64,000 nt of DNA from CALHVX01 sp039198065 (GCA_039198065.1 JBCCTU010000009.1:1-64000), one strand, 5' to 3'. Positions 41,721 through 50,221 are shown, numbered from the stretch's first letter. The notes: generated by a model from the letters alone, not told the origin. A program made the numbers and translations.

Positions 41721-43142
41721 TCAGCTGTCTATTGGCACCAGTCCGGCGGCCAGGTACCCGATGAGTGCGATGGCGCCATTGAGCAGCGCGTAGGGTAGCT
41801 GGGTGCGAAAGTGCTCGTACTGAGTGCAGCTTGCGCCAGACGACGACAGGATTGTGGTCTCGGAGACTGGCGAACAGTGATCGCCGAACAGGCCCCCGGA
41901 AAGCACGGCAGCGATCACGACCGGCAGCGGCGCTTCGATCGCTGCCGCGGTAGGGATGACGAGCGGAAAAAGGATTGCGAAGGTCCCCCAGGACGATCCC
42001 GTGGCAAAGGAGATGATCGCGCCAAAGAGAAAGGTGACCGCGGGCAGCAGCCAGCCAGGGAATCCACCCGCGAGTAGTGCTGCGACGTAGTCCGGGGTGC
42101 CGAGTTCTTTGCTGAGCGCGCTTAGGGTCCAGGCGAGAACGAGCACGATCGCGGCCTGCATCATGCCGTTCATGCCGCGCAAATACAGGCCGACACTGTC
42201 GAGGAGAGAGCGCACGCGGCGACAGGCCATGAGGATCATCAGCGTCAGTGCTGCCGCGAAGTACGCTGTCGCGAGGGCGGACCGAAAGACGGAACCGGGC
42301 ACCGGGGAGCTGGGAAACCCGAGGGGCACAAGCATGAACAACAGGGTAGAAGCCATGACCAGCAGAGGCGCGATCACGAACGCCGCCGTTGCCCGGTCGT
42401 GACTGAAGGGCGTCAGCGTTTGATCGCTGCGCCCGGTCGGCTGGTCCCGCTGCGCGGCGCGCTCAGCATCCGCCATGGGGCCGAAGTCGACGCGACGCAA
42501 AGCCAGCCAGGGGACGATGACCAGCGCCAGTACGGCGTAGAACTGAAACGGCAGGGCGGCGACGAACAGCGTCAACCCGGGACTGTCGTCTGGCTCTGTG
42601 CTGAGTTCGCGGTCGATGAGACTTATGATGTAAACACCCCAGCCGATGAAGGGGATCAGGATCGCCACCGGAGAGGCGGTTGAATCGATGATCAGCGCCA
42701 GCTTCTGGCGCGATAGGTTGAGCCGGTCGAACAGTGGCCGGAAGACCGGGCCCACGATCAACGGCGTGCCAAGGTCCGAATAGAATACGGACAGGCCGCC
42801 GAACCAGGTGAACAGTTGGGCCTTGCCTCGCGTGTCGATGGCGCGAGCGACGGTCTTCGCAAACGCCGGACCGCCGCCGGAGTGTTCCATGAGTGCGACG
42901 AATCCACCGATGAAGACCAGCAGTACGATTACGGCCGCGTTGTAGCTGTCCGTGACCTGGCCGACGAGATAGGTTCCGATCAGCGCGTTCATCGCTGCAA
43001 ACGGGTCCGGTCCCGTAAGCAACGTGGCCGCAGTCAGCACGCCGACGAATAGACCCAAGATGACGTTCCGGGTTACCAGCGCGCAGATCAATGTGACGAT
43101 GATGGGAACGACCGAGATGGCGCTCGGGTCCGTGGCGGCTAT
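41721..43142 (-). CDS. Na+/H+ antiporter NhaC-type, with ATA-like start and likely premature stop
   Basis: 473 aa if started at ATA 43142; TTG 43091 (456 aa) is the first standard codon but would cut the first helix. AGGAG stands 7 nt before the ATA and the added residues (MAATDPSAISVVPIIVTLI) complete a membrane helix. About 11-12 helices; 'VFYSDLGTPLIVGPVF', 'STASPVAILIPFIGWGVY' and 'SGGLFGDHCSPVSETTILSS' are typical NhaC-family antiporter signatures. After 'AAGLVPIDS' a TGA stops the frame, but the same frame goes on for 27 codons (41637-41720) as a membrane helix and basic tail, ending at a TAG that shares CTAG with tatD. The TGA sits where Trp (TGG) would fit. So either the last helix is lost or the base is an error. 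57 nt after the selenoprotein gene. Confidence 0.8.
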   Translation of the reverse strand: MAATDPSAISVVPIIVTLICALVTRNVILGLFVGVLTAATLLTGPDPFAAMNALIGTYLVGQVTDSYNAAVIVLLVFIGGFVALMEHSGGGPAFAKTVARAIDTRGKAQLFTWFGGLSVFYSDLGTPLIVGPVFRPLFDRLNLSRQKLALIIDSTASPVAILIPFIGWGVYIISLIDRELSTEPDDSPGLTLFVAALPFQFYAVLALVIVPWLALRRVDFGPMADAERAAQRDQPTGRSDQTLTPFSHDRATAAFVIAPLLVMASTLLFMLVPLGFPSSPVPGSVFRSALATAYFAAALTLMILMACRRVRSLLDSVGLYLRGMNGMMQAAIVLVLAWTLSALSKELGTPDYVAALLAGGFPGWLLPAVTFLFGAIISFATGSSWGTFAILFPLVIPTAAAIEAPLPVVIAAVLSGGLFGDHCSPVSETTILSSSGASCTQYEHFRTQLPYALLNGAIALIGYLAAGLVPIDS

Positions 43143-43199
43143 GGAACAACTCCTGACTGTGCGGCTGGTGGTACAACGGAACCCATAGAACCTATCGCT

Positions 43200-43979
43200 T
43201 TAGCTGACATCTTCACGAACGTCGTCTGCGCGAACGACGTGCTCGGCGATTGCGGCGCGCACCCGGTCTGGCTTGGACCGTTGCTGGTAGTTCTCTGCCT
43301 GATCCAACCAGCGCACCTGGCCCGTGGGAGCGACGAGCAGCGTTGTCGGTACCGGTAGGGCCTTCGCTTTGCCCGGTGGACCCGAGTGAATGCCCTGGTT
43401 TCGCAGGCCAAAGGTGTCTGTTACCCGGAGTTCTGAGTCCGCCAGCATCGTCGCCTGGAGCCCGTGTTTGTCCCGTCCTGCGGCTATTTCTGCCGGCGTG
43501 TCGGTCGACACTGTGACGATTGCAATCCCCTTGGCATCCAACAGCGGTCGAAGTTCCTCCCATCGCCGTAACTCGGCGACACAGTAGGGTCACCAGTGAC
43601 CGCGGAAGAACTTCAACAAGACCCACCGGCCGAGCAACGCCTGAGAGTCGAACGACGTCCCAGCGTCGGTCAACGCCGTGAAAGCCGGGATCGAGTCACC
43701 GACGTGGATGGCATTGGGGCCCAGGCGCTGGGCGCTGATGGCAACCGTCAGCAAAAGCAATCCGCTAATGGCGAGCGACGCGACAGCCAGAACTGCGCCA
43801 AGCCAGCCCGGCGCACTGACTAGCGTAACCAGTGCGAGTGCGGCACTGGTTAGCCAGACGGCGACGTAACCGGAACGGCGTTGCGGAAGTCGTACCGCGC
43901 GAACACCGCGAAACCACAGCACCACAGACGTGAGCGTGATGGTGAAGGACGCAAGCGCTAGCACGAACGTAGTGGTCAT
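43200..43979 (-). CDS. Membrane-anchored peroxiredoxin-like protein, probable selenoprotein (Sec at codon 130)
   Basis: One 260-codon frame interrupted only by TGA at 43590-43592. Residues 1-90 hold about three membrane helices ('FVLALASFTITLTSVVLW', 'LAVASLAISGLLLLTVAI'). The AhpC/TSA thioredoxin fold follows: 'VLLKFFRGHW', TGA, then PYCVAELRRWEEL. In this family the motif is RGxWCPYC, so the TGA falls exactly on the first, catalytic Cys, giving UPYC (UxxC). The coding character and fold continue without a break ('IAIVTVSTDTPAEI', 'LPVPTTLLVAPTGQVRWLD'). Ten nt after the TGA there is a 6-bp hairpin with loop AGUUA, fitting a bacterial SECIS element. Prx-like selenoproteins with UxxC are known from marine bacteria. 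A probable role is thiol-dependent peroxide or disulfide reduction outside the inner membrane. Sec insertion is inference; selA/B/C/D are not in the window. Confidence 0.82.
43563..43579 (-). promoter_or_regulatory. Bacterial SECIS-like hairpin downstream of in-frame UGA
   Basis: Minus strand: TCGCCG, loop AGTTA, CGGCGA (six Watson-Crick pairs, extendable by two G-U pairs). The loop begins 16 nt after the UGA and has G as its second base, both within what is known for bacterial SECIS elements. Confidence 0.65.
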
Positions 43980-44010
43980 CCAGAACAGCTCGGTGTCGAG
44001 GCCTGGAAAG

Positions 44011-44526
44011 TCATGTAACGGCCGTTGCTTTCGGTACCGTCAAGGTCAACGGCGGCTGAACATCGAGGGGCGCGAGATCGCAGTTTTCCTCGGGACCTTC
44101 CCGATCCAGAACGAGCAGCCAGCCCGACTGCTGCCAGGTAATGCTCGGGTGATGCCAGGTACCGGGGTGGTAGTTCACGCCTTGCAGCGGCGTCCCAAGG
44201 AACGCCCGAATGGTGCTCGGATCCAGCACGTCTTGCGGGGGTGCGACGATGATCACCAGCCGGGCGCCGTTCATGGGGATGAACGCCTGACTGGACAGCG
44301 GGTGGCGTTCCAGCAGCTGGATTGGTGCCTGAGGGTCGCAGGGTTCGGCTCGGTACAGCGCCAGGGCCGGGCGTCCGTCGCCTGAAGTTAAGCTGAGCTT
44401 CGCCAAATCGGCGAACTTCTGGGTGGTGCCGGCATTGATGTTTTCAGCGTGACCGCGCGCCTCAATCACATCCCCGAAGCGTTTAAAAGCCTCGGCCGTC
44501 AACGGTTCTAGAATCAGTTCTGGCAT
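44011..44526 (-). CDS. allA: Ureidoglycolate lyase
   Basis: 171 aa from ATG 44526 ('MPELILEPLTAEAFKRFGDV'), close to the ~160 aa of E. coli AllA. Family stretches: 'TQKFADLAKL', 'ERHPLSSQAFIPM', 'VIIVAPPQDVLDPSTIRAF' and 'GVNYHPGTWHHPSITW', the cupin metal/active-site region. It splits ureidoglycolate into glyoxylate and urea, the last step of allantoin use. No other allantoin gene is visible nearby; urease at the right end of the window could use the urea. It lies 31 nt upstream of the selenoprotein gene, on the same strand. Confidence 0.92.
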   Translation of the reverse strand: MPELILEPLTAEAFKRFGDVIEARGHAENINAGTTQKFADLAKLSLTSGDGRPALALYRAEPCDPQAPIQLLERHPLSSQAFIPMNGARLVIIVAPPQDVLDPSTIRAFLGTPLQGVNYHPGTWHHPSITWQQSGWLLVLDREGPEENCDLAPLDVQPPLTLTVPKATAVT

Positions 44527-44615
44527 GCGCCTTATGCCGCCTATTCTCAGGCATGAATCGTCTGGCATTCTGATGCCCTGTGCCAAGGACAGTGCCCAAG
44601 GAGCGCGGAGCTCGA

Positions 44616-45368
44616 ATGTCCGATTCGCGCCTCGGCAACAGGCCCGGCGTAAACTCAGTGTACTCAATTGGTCGCTTAAGGAAACGCGTGCGCGGTTCGC
44701 TTCAGTCTGTTGCTCTGCTGTGCACTTTGCTGATCTGGGCAGGTTGCGCAGCCAGCTACCTGGCGTCGGCGTCCGAGGGCCATGTGCCCTGGTGTGTGCC
44801 GCATCTTCAGGGCTGTGACAGCGTCAGTGCAACCGGGCGCCACGGCTGGGGATATTTTTTGTTCAAAGCCTTTGTGTTGCCCGCCGCCGGCCTGCTGTGG
44901 TTTTACTGGCTGCTGTGCGCGGCGTGGCTCGAAGCCCTCGATGCATCAGCAGGTCTCAGGCATTCGATTCTGATCATCGGCCAGGTGTCGGCGGTTGCGT
45001 TGGTACTCTACGTGACGTTTCTTGGCTCCGAAGGCGACGTCTATCGGGCGCTGCGTCGTTACGGCACCGTCGTGTATTTCGGGGGAACCTATCTGACGCA
45101 GCTTTTGTTGTTGAAGGCGCTGCGAGACCTTGCCGTCGATCCGCCGTTCGTTCGGTTCTTGTCCTGGCTAGCCGTGCTGATGCTCGTCGGCGCGGCAAGC
45201 TTTGCCGTCGTTGCCAACCTCTTCCCCGAGGAAGATGTGCTGCAGAACATTTCAGAGTGGAATTTCGGCACGCTGCTGTGTGCCTTCCCGGCATTGACCT
45301 GGTGGCTGTGGCGCCGTCAGGACGTACGTCTTGAGGTCGAACCGGGATTATCGGCGCGGCGCAGCTAG
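44616..45368 (+). CDS. Membrane protein of unknown function (six helices)
   Basis: 250 aa from ATG 44616, with GGAG 6 nt upstream. Hydrophobic segments: 'LLCTLLIWAGCAASYLAS', 'LFKAFVLPAAGLLWFYWLLC', 'ILIIGQVSAVALVLYVTFLG', 'TVVYFGGTYLTQLLLL', 'SWLAVLMLVGAASFAVVA' and 'FGTLLCAFPALTWWLW'. An extracytoplasmic loop contains two cysteines ('CVPHLQGCDSVSATGRHGWG'). The layout resembles Frag1/DRAM/Sfk1-like proteins, but I cannot confirm this by eye. Its stop TAG shares CTAG with the convergent outer-membrane-protein gene (4-nt overlap). Confidence 0.75.
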   Translation: MSDSRLGNRPGVNSVYSIGRLRKRVRGSLQSVALLCTLLIWAGCAASYLASASEGHVPWCVPHLQGCDSVSATGRHGWGYFLFKAFVLPAAGLLWFYWLLCAAWLEALDASAGLRHSILIIGQVSAVALVLYVTFLGSEGDVYRALRRYGTVVYFGGTYLTQLLLLKALRDLAVDPPFVRFLSWLAVLMLVGAASFAVVANLFPEEDVLQNISEWNFGTLLCAFPALTWWLWRRQDVRLEVEPGLSARRS

Positions 45369-47164
45369 AACGAGCGCTTGGCCGTAACCGTCACCTCAAA
45401 GCTGTCGGTGCCGGGACCGTCGACGAGTGCGCGGGCGAAATCGATGTGCACGATCCGATCCCGGCGGGTTCGGATCGACTCGAAGCGCAGTCCGAGCCCA
45501 ACGTTGGCCAGCGTCTCGAAATGGTCGCCCTCGCGGGGGGGGAAGTAGCTTGGGGGCTCGTCGTGAAACCAGGCTTGACCGACGTCGAGAAACGCGGCGA
45601 AGCCCGTACGCACGACGCCGAACAGGGTTAGTGGCGAGTGGTAACGTTGCTCGAAAGTAAGCAGGTAGCTGCGGTCGCCGGGCTGGTAACGGGCCGAGTA
45701 GCCGCGGAGTCCGACGTCACCGCCGAGGGTGAGTTGATCGTCTGGCAGAAGGTTACGCGTTTGGCGATAGCGAGCAGCGGTAAAAAATCGCCATCGCTCG
45801 CGCTGCCGCAACAGATAGCTGAGGCGCGCCTGGGTGACGAACGACTCGGTACGGCTCTGATCCAGGTTGAACCGACCGTTCCAGTCGATGCTGCTGCTGA
45901 GCAATCCCCGGTCGCCGACAAACCGCCGATGACTGATGGCGCCGCTGGTCAGCAGCGCATCGTCGCCGCCAGCAAAGGCGCCCGTCGACCAGCCAAGATC
46001 TGCGCGCAGCCGCCAGCCGAGTTCAATGTCTTCGGTAATGCCCACGCGATTCACGTTGGTGGTCTTTTCGAACCGGTCCTGCTGTCGTTGCCAGGCGACG
46101 AAGGGGTAACCGAAGCGCCGCCGTTGCCGGGACGCATCAGGAAACCCGCTCGGAAAGCGGACTGCTTCCCGAAAGTAGCGATAACCGACGAAGCGCCGAT
46201 CAATCCAACCGTTTTGGCGACCGTTTGAACGCGCCAGGAACAGCTCGCCAAAGTTCGTTTCTGCATCGAGAACGAACAGGTCCTCGCCGAGAAACTCGAG
46301 GTCTTTCTCCCGCACAAAGCGTTCCAGTCGCATACCGGTCGACCAGCGGGTGTCGAGAGCAAAGAACGGGCGCGCCAGGTCCACGACGAACTGCTCGCCG
46401 TCGTCGTTGTCGGCAGCCGTGACACGCAACGCCCAGCGGCTGTTGCGAACGTTTGGATCGCGGAACTCAAGTGCTACCCCACGACGATCCCGATCTTCCT
46501 GGTAGTTGATGGACAGGCCTTTGCCCGAGCCCAGCAGGTTGATATCGGAAATACCGACGTTGAATTTGTTGTCGCCCCCGGAGCGGGAGGCGCCAAGGTT
46601 CGGAGCCAGGGTCCAGACGTCCCGCACCACCAGCTGCAGGGCAAGCTCGGCCCCGCAGCGCTCTGTGGGAAGTAACAACGCGTCGTAAAAGAACGGTTTG
46701 CGCCGCAGGATGCGTTCCGTTTCTTTCAGCTCAGCGACGCTGACGGTATCGCCGGCGCGGAAGGGCAGGGCGGCCCGGATCGCGGCCTCACGGGTGCGCC
46801 AGTGCAGGCGGTTGGCTAGCTGGGTGAGCCAGGCGCCGGCGTTCGGGAACACGTTTTGCCGCGTGATCGCGAGAGTTGCTACGCGGTAGCGCCGATCGTC
46901 GGATCCGAGCGCTTTGAGATTCTTGGTTCGGTAATCATCGATACTGAGCGTCGGCAGCGCCCCGGGAGCAACGCGGGTCAGAGGCATGCACTGTTCTGAT
47001 TCGAGCGCGGCGGCGGAGGCGCGACTGCTAAGAAACACGCCGCTGCTGAGAAACAAAAGGGTGCTGCACAGCACCGCCGGAATACCCCGACGCGCCGTTT
47101 GGCAGGTCATGCTGCGGATTGTGCCCGACAAGGCGCTTATGAAATTCCGGAGTGGAATCACCAT
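45365..47164 (-). CDS. BamA/TamA-family outer-membrane beta-barrel protein
   Basis: 599 aa from ATG 47164; ATG 47110 would give a cleaner signal peptide ('MTCQTARRGIPAVLCSTLLF'). After the signal there is one POTRA-like domain (~95-170, 'RAGDTVSVAELKETERILRR...LALQLVVRDVWTL'), then a 16-strand-type barrel with the family's late motif 'LTLGGDVGLRGYSARYQPGDR' (the GxRGY/VRGY loop), and a terminal 'VTVTAKRSF' with the C-terminal Phe that BAM recognises. Such proteins translocate or insert outer-membrane components or secreted phospholipases. The shorter N-terminus makes it a relative rather than BamA or TamA itself. 16 nt after cydB. Confidence 0.86.
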   Translation of the reverse strand: MVIPLRNFISALSGTIRSMTCQTARRGIPAVLCSTLLFLSSGVFLSSRASAAALESEQCMPLTRVAPGALPTLSIDDYRTKNLKALGSDDRRYRVATLAITRQNVFPNAGAWLTQLANRLHWRTREAAIRAALPFRAGDTVSVAELKETERILRRKPFFYDALLLPTERCGAELALQLVVRDVWTLAPNLGASRSGGDNKFNVGISDINLLGSGKGLSINYQEDRDRRGVALEFRDPNVRNSRWALRVTAADNDDGEQFVVDLARPFFALDTRWSTGMRLERFVREKDLEFLGEDLFVLDAETNFGELFLARSNGRQNGWIDRRFVGYRYFREAVRFPSGFPDASRQRRRFGYPFVAWQRQQDRFEKTTNVNRVGITEDIELGWRLRADLGWSTGAFAGGDDALLTSGAISHRRFVGDRGLLSSSIDWNGRFNLDQSRTESFVTQARLSYLLRQRERWRFFTAARYRQTRNLLPDDQLTLGGDVGLRGYSARYQPGDRSYLLTFEQRYHSPLTLFGVVRTGFAAFLDVGQAWFHDEPPSYFPPREGDHFETLANVGLGLRFESIRTRRDRIVHIDFARALVDGPGTDSFEVTVTAKRSF

Positions 47165-47180
47165 AGCGCGATGGTAGCAG

Positions 47181-48179
47181 CTAGTAGTAGGTCAGTTCCG
47201 TGGCCTTGCCCCAAAACACACGGTAAGACACCAGTGTGTAGCCGATGATGGCTGGGAACACGATCGCGACGCCGACGGCCATGAAAGCCAGCGACTCGGT
47301 GGCCGCAGCGGCGTCCCAGATGGTGAGCTGTCCTGGGACGATCTCAGGGTAGAAGCTGTACGCGAGCCCCTGAAAACACAGCAGGAACATCAATACCGCA
47401 CTGGCGAAGGGAAGCCAATTCCCTACCGCACGCTCAGCCTTAAAGTGGCCAAGATAGTAGTGCGTGCCGAGGGCGGTGGCAGCGCAGATGATGGGAATCG
47501 GCGCCAGCATGATCGCCTGCGGCATCGTAAACCACTTCTCAAACATCGCATCGGATACCAGCGGGTTGACGATCGACACCGCAACGATGCCAAGCATCAT
47601 GAAGCGCAGCGCGATGCGCGTCCAACGAACGCAGCGCCGCTGCAGATCGCCGTCGGTCTTCATGATCAACCAGGCGCCGCCAATGAACGCGTAGCCCATC
47701 GCGACGCAGACGGCGCTGAGCAGCGCGAAACCGATGGCGGCTGTGGACTCGTTGAACCCGAGTACGTACGTGCCCAGCATGTAGCCCTGCGATGTGGTTG
47801 CGAGCAGGCTGCCGATGAAGAACAGTCGATCCCAGATGAGCTTGTGAGCGGTTGGGACCTTGGCACGGAAGTCGAAGGCGACGCCACGCAGAATCAGTCC
47901 TACCAACAGGACGGTAACGGGCAAGTAGAGTTCACCAAGAATGATGCCGTGCGCCTCGGGAAAAGCGATCAGCATGAGACCGATGCCGAGCACGAGCCAG
48001 GTTTCGTTGGCGTCCCAAAAGGGTCCGATGCTGGCCAGCAGGGTGTCGCTGTCGTGGTCGCTGGTGAATGGCAACAGCAAGCCGACGCCGAGGTCGTAGC
48101 CATCGAGAATGGCGTACACAAACAGCGAGAACGCCATCAACGCGGCGAAGATAAGCGGTAGTGCCGTGGTCCAGTCCAT
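47181..48179 (-). CDS. cydB: Cytochrome bd-type quinol oxidase subunit II
   Basis: 332 aa, eight to nine helices. Conserved N-terminal segment 'AILDGYDLGVGLLLPF' with the acidic residues of the family, 'RGVAFDFRAK' and 'SYRVFWGK' at the C-terminus. It pairs with CydA to reduce oxygen to water using quinol. It begins 5 nt after cydA. Confidence 0.95.
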   Translation of the reverse strand: MDWTTALPLIFAALMAFSLFVYAILDGYDLGVGLLLPFTSDHDSDTLLASIGPFWDANETWLVLGIGLMLIAFPEAHGIILGELYLPVTVLLVGLILRGVAFDFRAKVPTAHKLIWDRLFFIGSLLATTSQGYMLGTYVLGFNESTAAIGFALLSAVCVAMGYAFIGGAWLIMKTDGDLQRRCVRWTRIALRFMMLGIVAVSIVNPLVSDAMFEKWFTMPQAIMLAPIPIICAATALGTHYYLGHFKAERAVGNWLPFASAVLMFLLCFQGLAYSFYPEIVPGQLTIWDAAAATESLAFMAVGVAIVFPAIIGYTLVSYRVFWGKATELTYY

Positions 48180-48184
48180 GATCT

Positions 48185-49549
48185 TCAGCCCGCGTTTGCG
48201 AGCGACAATCCGCCGACCGGAGCGGCGGGCGGCCGGTACAGATCGACCTCAAGCTGCGCTGACTTGCGAGCCAGATAGAAGAGCGTGCTGACATACGCGA
48301 TGAGCAGAGCCGCGTAGAGCAACAGGTAGGCTGTGAGTGACACGGCCACGTTGCCGGCGGGCTGCGCAGTGACCGCATCCGTGGTCGCCAGTACGCCGGT
48401 GACCAAGAACGGTTGGCGACCGATTTCCGTGACGTACCAGCCGGCCAGGGTTGCAAGCCAGCCAGAAAACGTCATGCCAACGAAGCAACGCAGCAGCCAG
48501 GGGGCATCGGTCTGTTGCCGTCGGATGGCCCACACGCCGATCCAGCTGATGAGCAGCATCAGTAGACCCGTGGCCACCATGATTCGAAAGCCGTAGAAGA
48601 TCGGGGCGACGGGCGGGTGCTTACCGTCGAATTCGTTCAGCCCTCGGATCTCACCGTCGGCTTCGTGGGTGAGTATGAGGCTGGCGCCGTAGGGAATGCC
48701 GATCTCGAAGTGGTTCTCGCGTGTCGCTTCATCGGGAATGGCGAACAGCAGCAGCGGCGCTCCCCGTTCGGTTTCCCAGACGCCTTCCATTGCGGCAACC
48801 TTTGCAGGCTGGTGCTCAAAGGTGTTGAGGCCATGAAGGTCCCCGGAAAAGATCTGTAGCGGGGTCAGCACGGCGGCTACGACGATTGCCGTTTTCAGCG
48901 CCAGTCGCGGCGCGGGTTTCGGGTCATCGTGGAGCAAGCGATAGGCCGAGACGCCGGCAATGATGAACGAGGCCGTGAGCCCGGACGCGAGCATGACGTG
49001 CACGAGCCGGTAGGGCATTGACGGGTTGAAGATGATCGCGAGCCAGCTCACCGGGTAGGCCACGCCGTCGCGCAGTTCGAAACCAGCCGGTGTGTGCATC
49101 CACGAGTTCAACGCAATGATCCAAAACGCCGACAGGGTGGTCCCGACCGCCACGCACCAGGTGGCGAAGGTGTGCAGCCAGGGTGGGACGCGCTGGATCC
49201 CGAACAACATGATCCCGAGAAAGGTAGCTTCCATGAAAAACGCGGTCAGCACTTCGTAGCCCAGCAGCGGGCCCGCGATGTTGCCAACGGTCCGCATGAA
49301 GCCGGGCCAATTGGTGCCGAACTGGAAGGACATCGTGATCCCGCTGACAACGCCAAGGGCGAAGGTCAGGGCGAAGAGCTTCACCCAAAATCGGTAGCAG
49401 CGCATCCAGACTTCTTCGCGGGTGAGCTGAAATCGGGTTTTGAAGTAGACGAGGAACCAGGCGAGGCCGATGGATATAGCCGGGAACAGTATGTGGAAAC
49501 TGATGTTGGCTGCGAACTGGATTCGCGACAGCAGCAGGGTATCGAGCAC
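48185..49549 (-). CDS. cydA: Cytochrome bd-type quinol oxidase subunit I (short Q-loop, CIO-like)
   Basis: 454 aa. Heme ligands and signature segments: 'SRIQFAANISFHILFPAISI' (heme b595 His), 'FQFGTNWPGFM', 'EATFLGIMLFG' (conserved Glu), 'GWYVTEIGRQPF' (E. coli has GRQPW). The Q-loop after 'KVAAMEG' is short, as in cyanide-insensitive oxidases (CioA) of Pseudomonas-like bacteria. Oxidises quinol with high oxygen affinity and no proton pumping. Preceded on the same strand by a GbsR/MarR-like regulator gene at 49581-50165 (31-nt gap). Confidence 0.95.
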   Translation of the reverse strand: MLDTLLLSRIQFAANISFHILFPAISIGLAWFLVYFKTRFQLTREEVWMRCYRFWVKLFALTFALGVVSGITMSFQFGTNWPGFMRTVGNIAGPLLGYEVLTAFFMEATFLGIMLFGIQRVPPWLHTFATWCVAVGTTLSAFWIIALNSWMHTPAGFELRDGVAYPVSWLAIIFNPSMPYRLVHVMLASGLTASFIIAGVSAYRLLHDDPKPAPRLALKTAIVVAAVLTPLQIFSGDLHGLNTFEHQPAKVAAMEGVWETERGAPLLLFAIPDEATRENHFEIGIPYGASLILTHEADGEIRGLNEFDGKHPPVAPIFYGFRIMVATGLLMLLISWIGVWAIRRQQTDAPWLLRCFVGMTFSGWLATLAGWYVTEIGRQPFLVTGVLATTDAVTAQPAGNVAVSLTAYLLLYAALLIAYVSTLFYLARKSAQLEVDLYRPPAAPVGGLSLANAG

Positions 49550-49580
49550 AGCGTTCTCCTCGGCGACCGGTTCGGCCGAC

Positions 49581-50165
49581 TTAGTTCGAGTGATCGGACT
49601 CCGGGCTGTCCGTGTCCGCTCGGCCGAGTCGACGACCGAAGTCCAGTACGCGGCTTATCCCTGCGCCGAGTTTCATCATGCGACGAATGTCGGACGCATC
49701 GAGCGTCTGCATGTCGTCAGTCCAACCCACGATCAGCTCGATGAAGTCATGCAGCTCTTCGACTCGCTGGTGGGTGTAGGACCCCGGTGATCCATTACTT
49801 CCATCAACCATGGCCGCGCGCAGTACGCTGAGCGTCGGGTCGATTTCCCGCCGACGCCGCTCGCGAACCAGCGTGCGAGCGATGTCCCAAACGTCTTCTG
49901 GAACCGAAAAGTATTCCTTGCGATCGCCGGGTCGGTGCTGCGGCCGCACTAGCTCCCAACTCTGCAACTCTTTTAGTCCGATGCTCACATTCGAGCGCGA
50001 GAACCCCAGTGCTTCGGCAATCTGATCGGCGTTCTTAGCGTCCTCACTGAACACTAGGAAGGCATAAATCTGGCCTACCGTGCGGCTGATGCCCCAGCGG
50101 CTGCCCATCTCGCCGAAGTGAAGTACGAGTGCCTGTGTGAGTTCGTCCACGGAAAGAGTGCTCAA
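49581..50165 (-). CDS. GbsR/MarR-family transcriptional regulator
   Basis: 194 aa if started at TTG 50165, which has AGG 5 nt upstream; the frame extends to 50351 but the added residues are unlikely. The winged helix has 'MGSRWGISRTVGQIYAFLVF', 'ADQIAEALGFSRSNVSIGLKEL' and 'YFSVPEDVWDIARTL', all typical of GbsR-like repressors. The gene lies 31 nt upstream of cydAB on the same strand and probably regulates it or itself. An inverted repeat and a candidate -10 box lie in the AT-rich region before it. Confidence 0.85.
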   Translation of the reverse strand: MSTLSVDELTQALVLHFGEMGSRWGISRTVGQIYAFLVFSEDAKNADQIAEALGFSRSNVSIGLKELQSWELVRPQHRPGDRKEYFSVPEDVWDIARTLVRERRRREIDPTLSVLRAAMVDGSNGSPGSYTHQRVEELHDFIELIVGWTDDMQTLDASDIRRMMKLGAGISRVLDFGRRLGRADTDSPESDHSN

Positions 50166-50184
50166 AAACGCCTGGTCCGACCGA

Positions 50185-50190
50185 ATTGTA
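50185..50190 (-). promoter_or_regulatory. Candidate -10 box for the regulator-cydAB unit
   Basis: Minus strand TACAAT, five of six matches, 20 nt before the TTG start. It sits in a strikingly AT-rich patch (50180-50235). No canonical -35 box. Confidence 0.3.
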
Positions 50191-50203
50191 TCACTTTTAG
50201 TTC

Positions 50204-50221
50204 TTTCAAAAATTATTGAAG
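50204..50221. promoter_or_regulatory. Inverted repeat, possible operator of the GbsR/MarR regulator
   Basis: TTCAA (50205-50209), 6 nt, TTGAA (50216-50220), lying just upstream of the candidate -10 box. Position fits autoregulation. Confidence 0.35.

Noticed and set aside
41721..41723. TGA in the NhaC frame as a second selenocysteine codon
   Set aside because: No redox motif around it and no SECIS-like hairpin at the right distance; Trp-to-stop is simpler.
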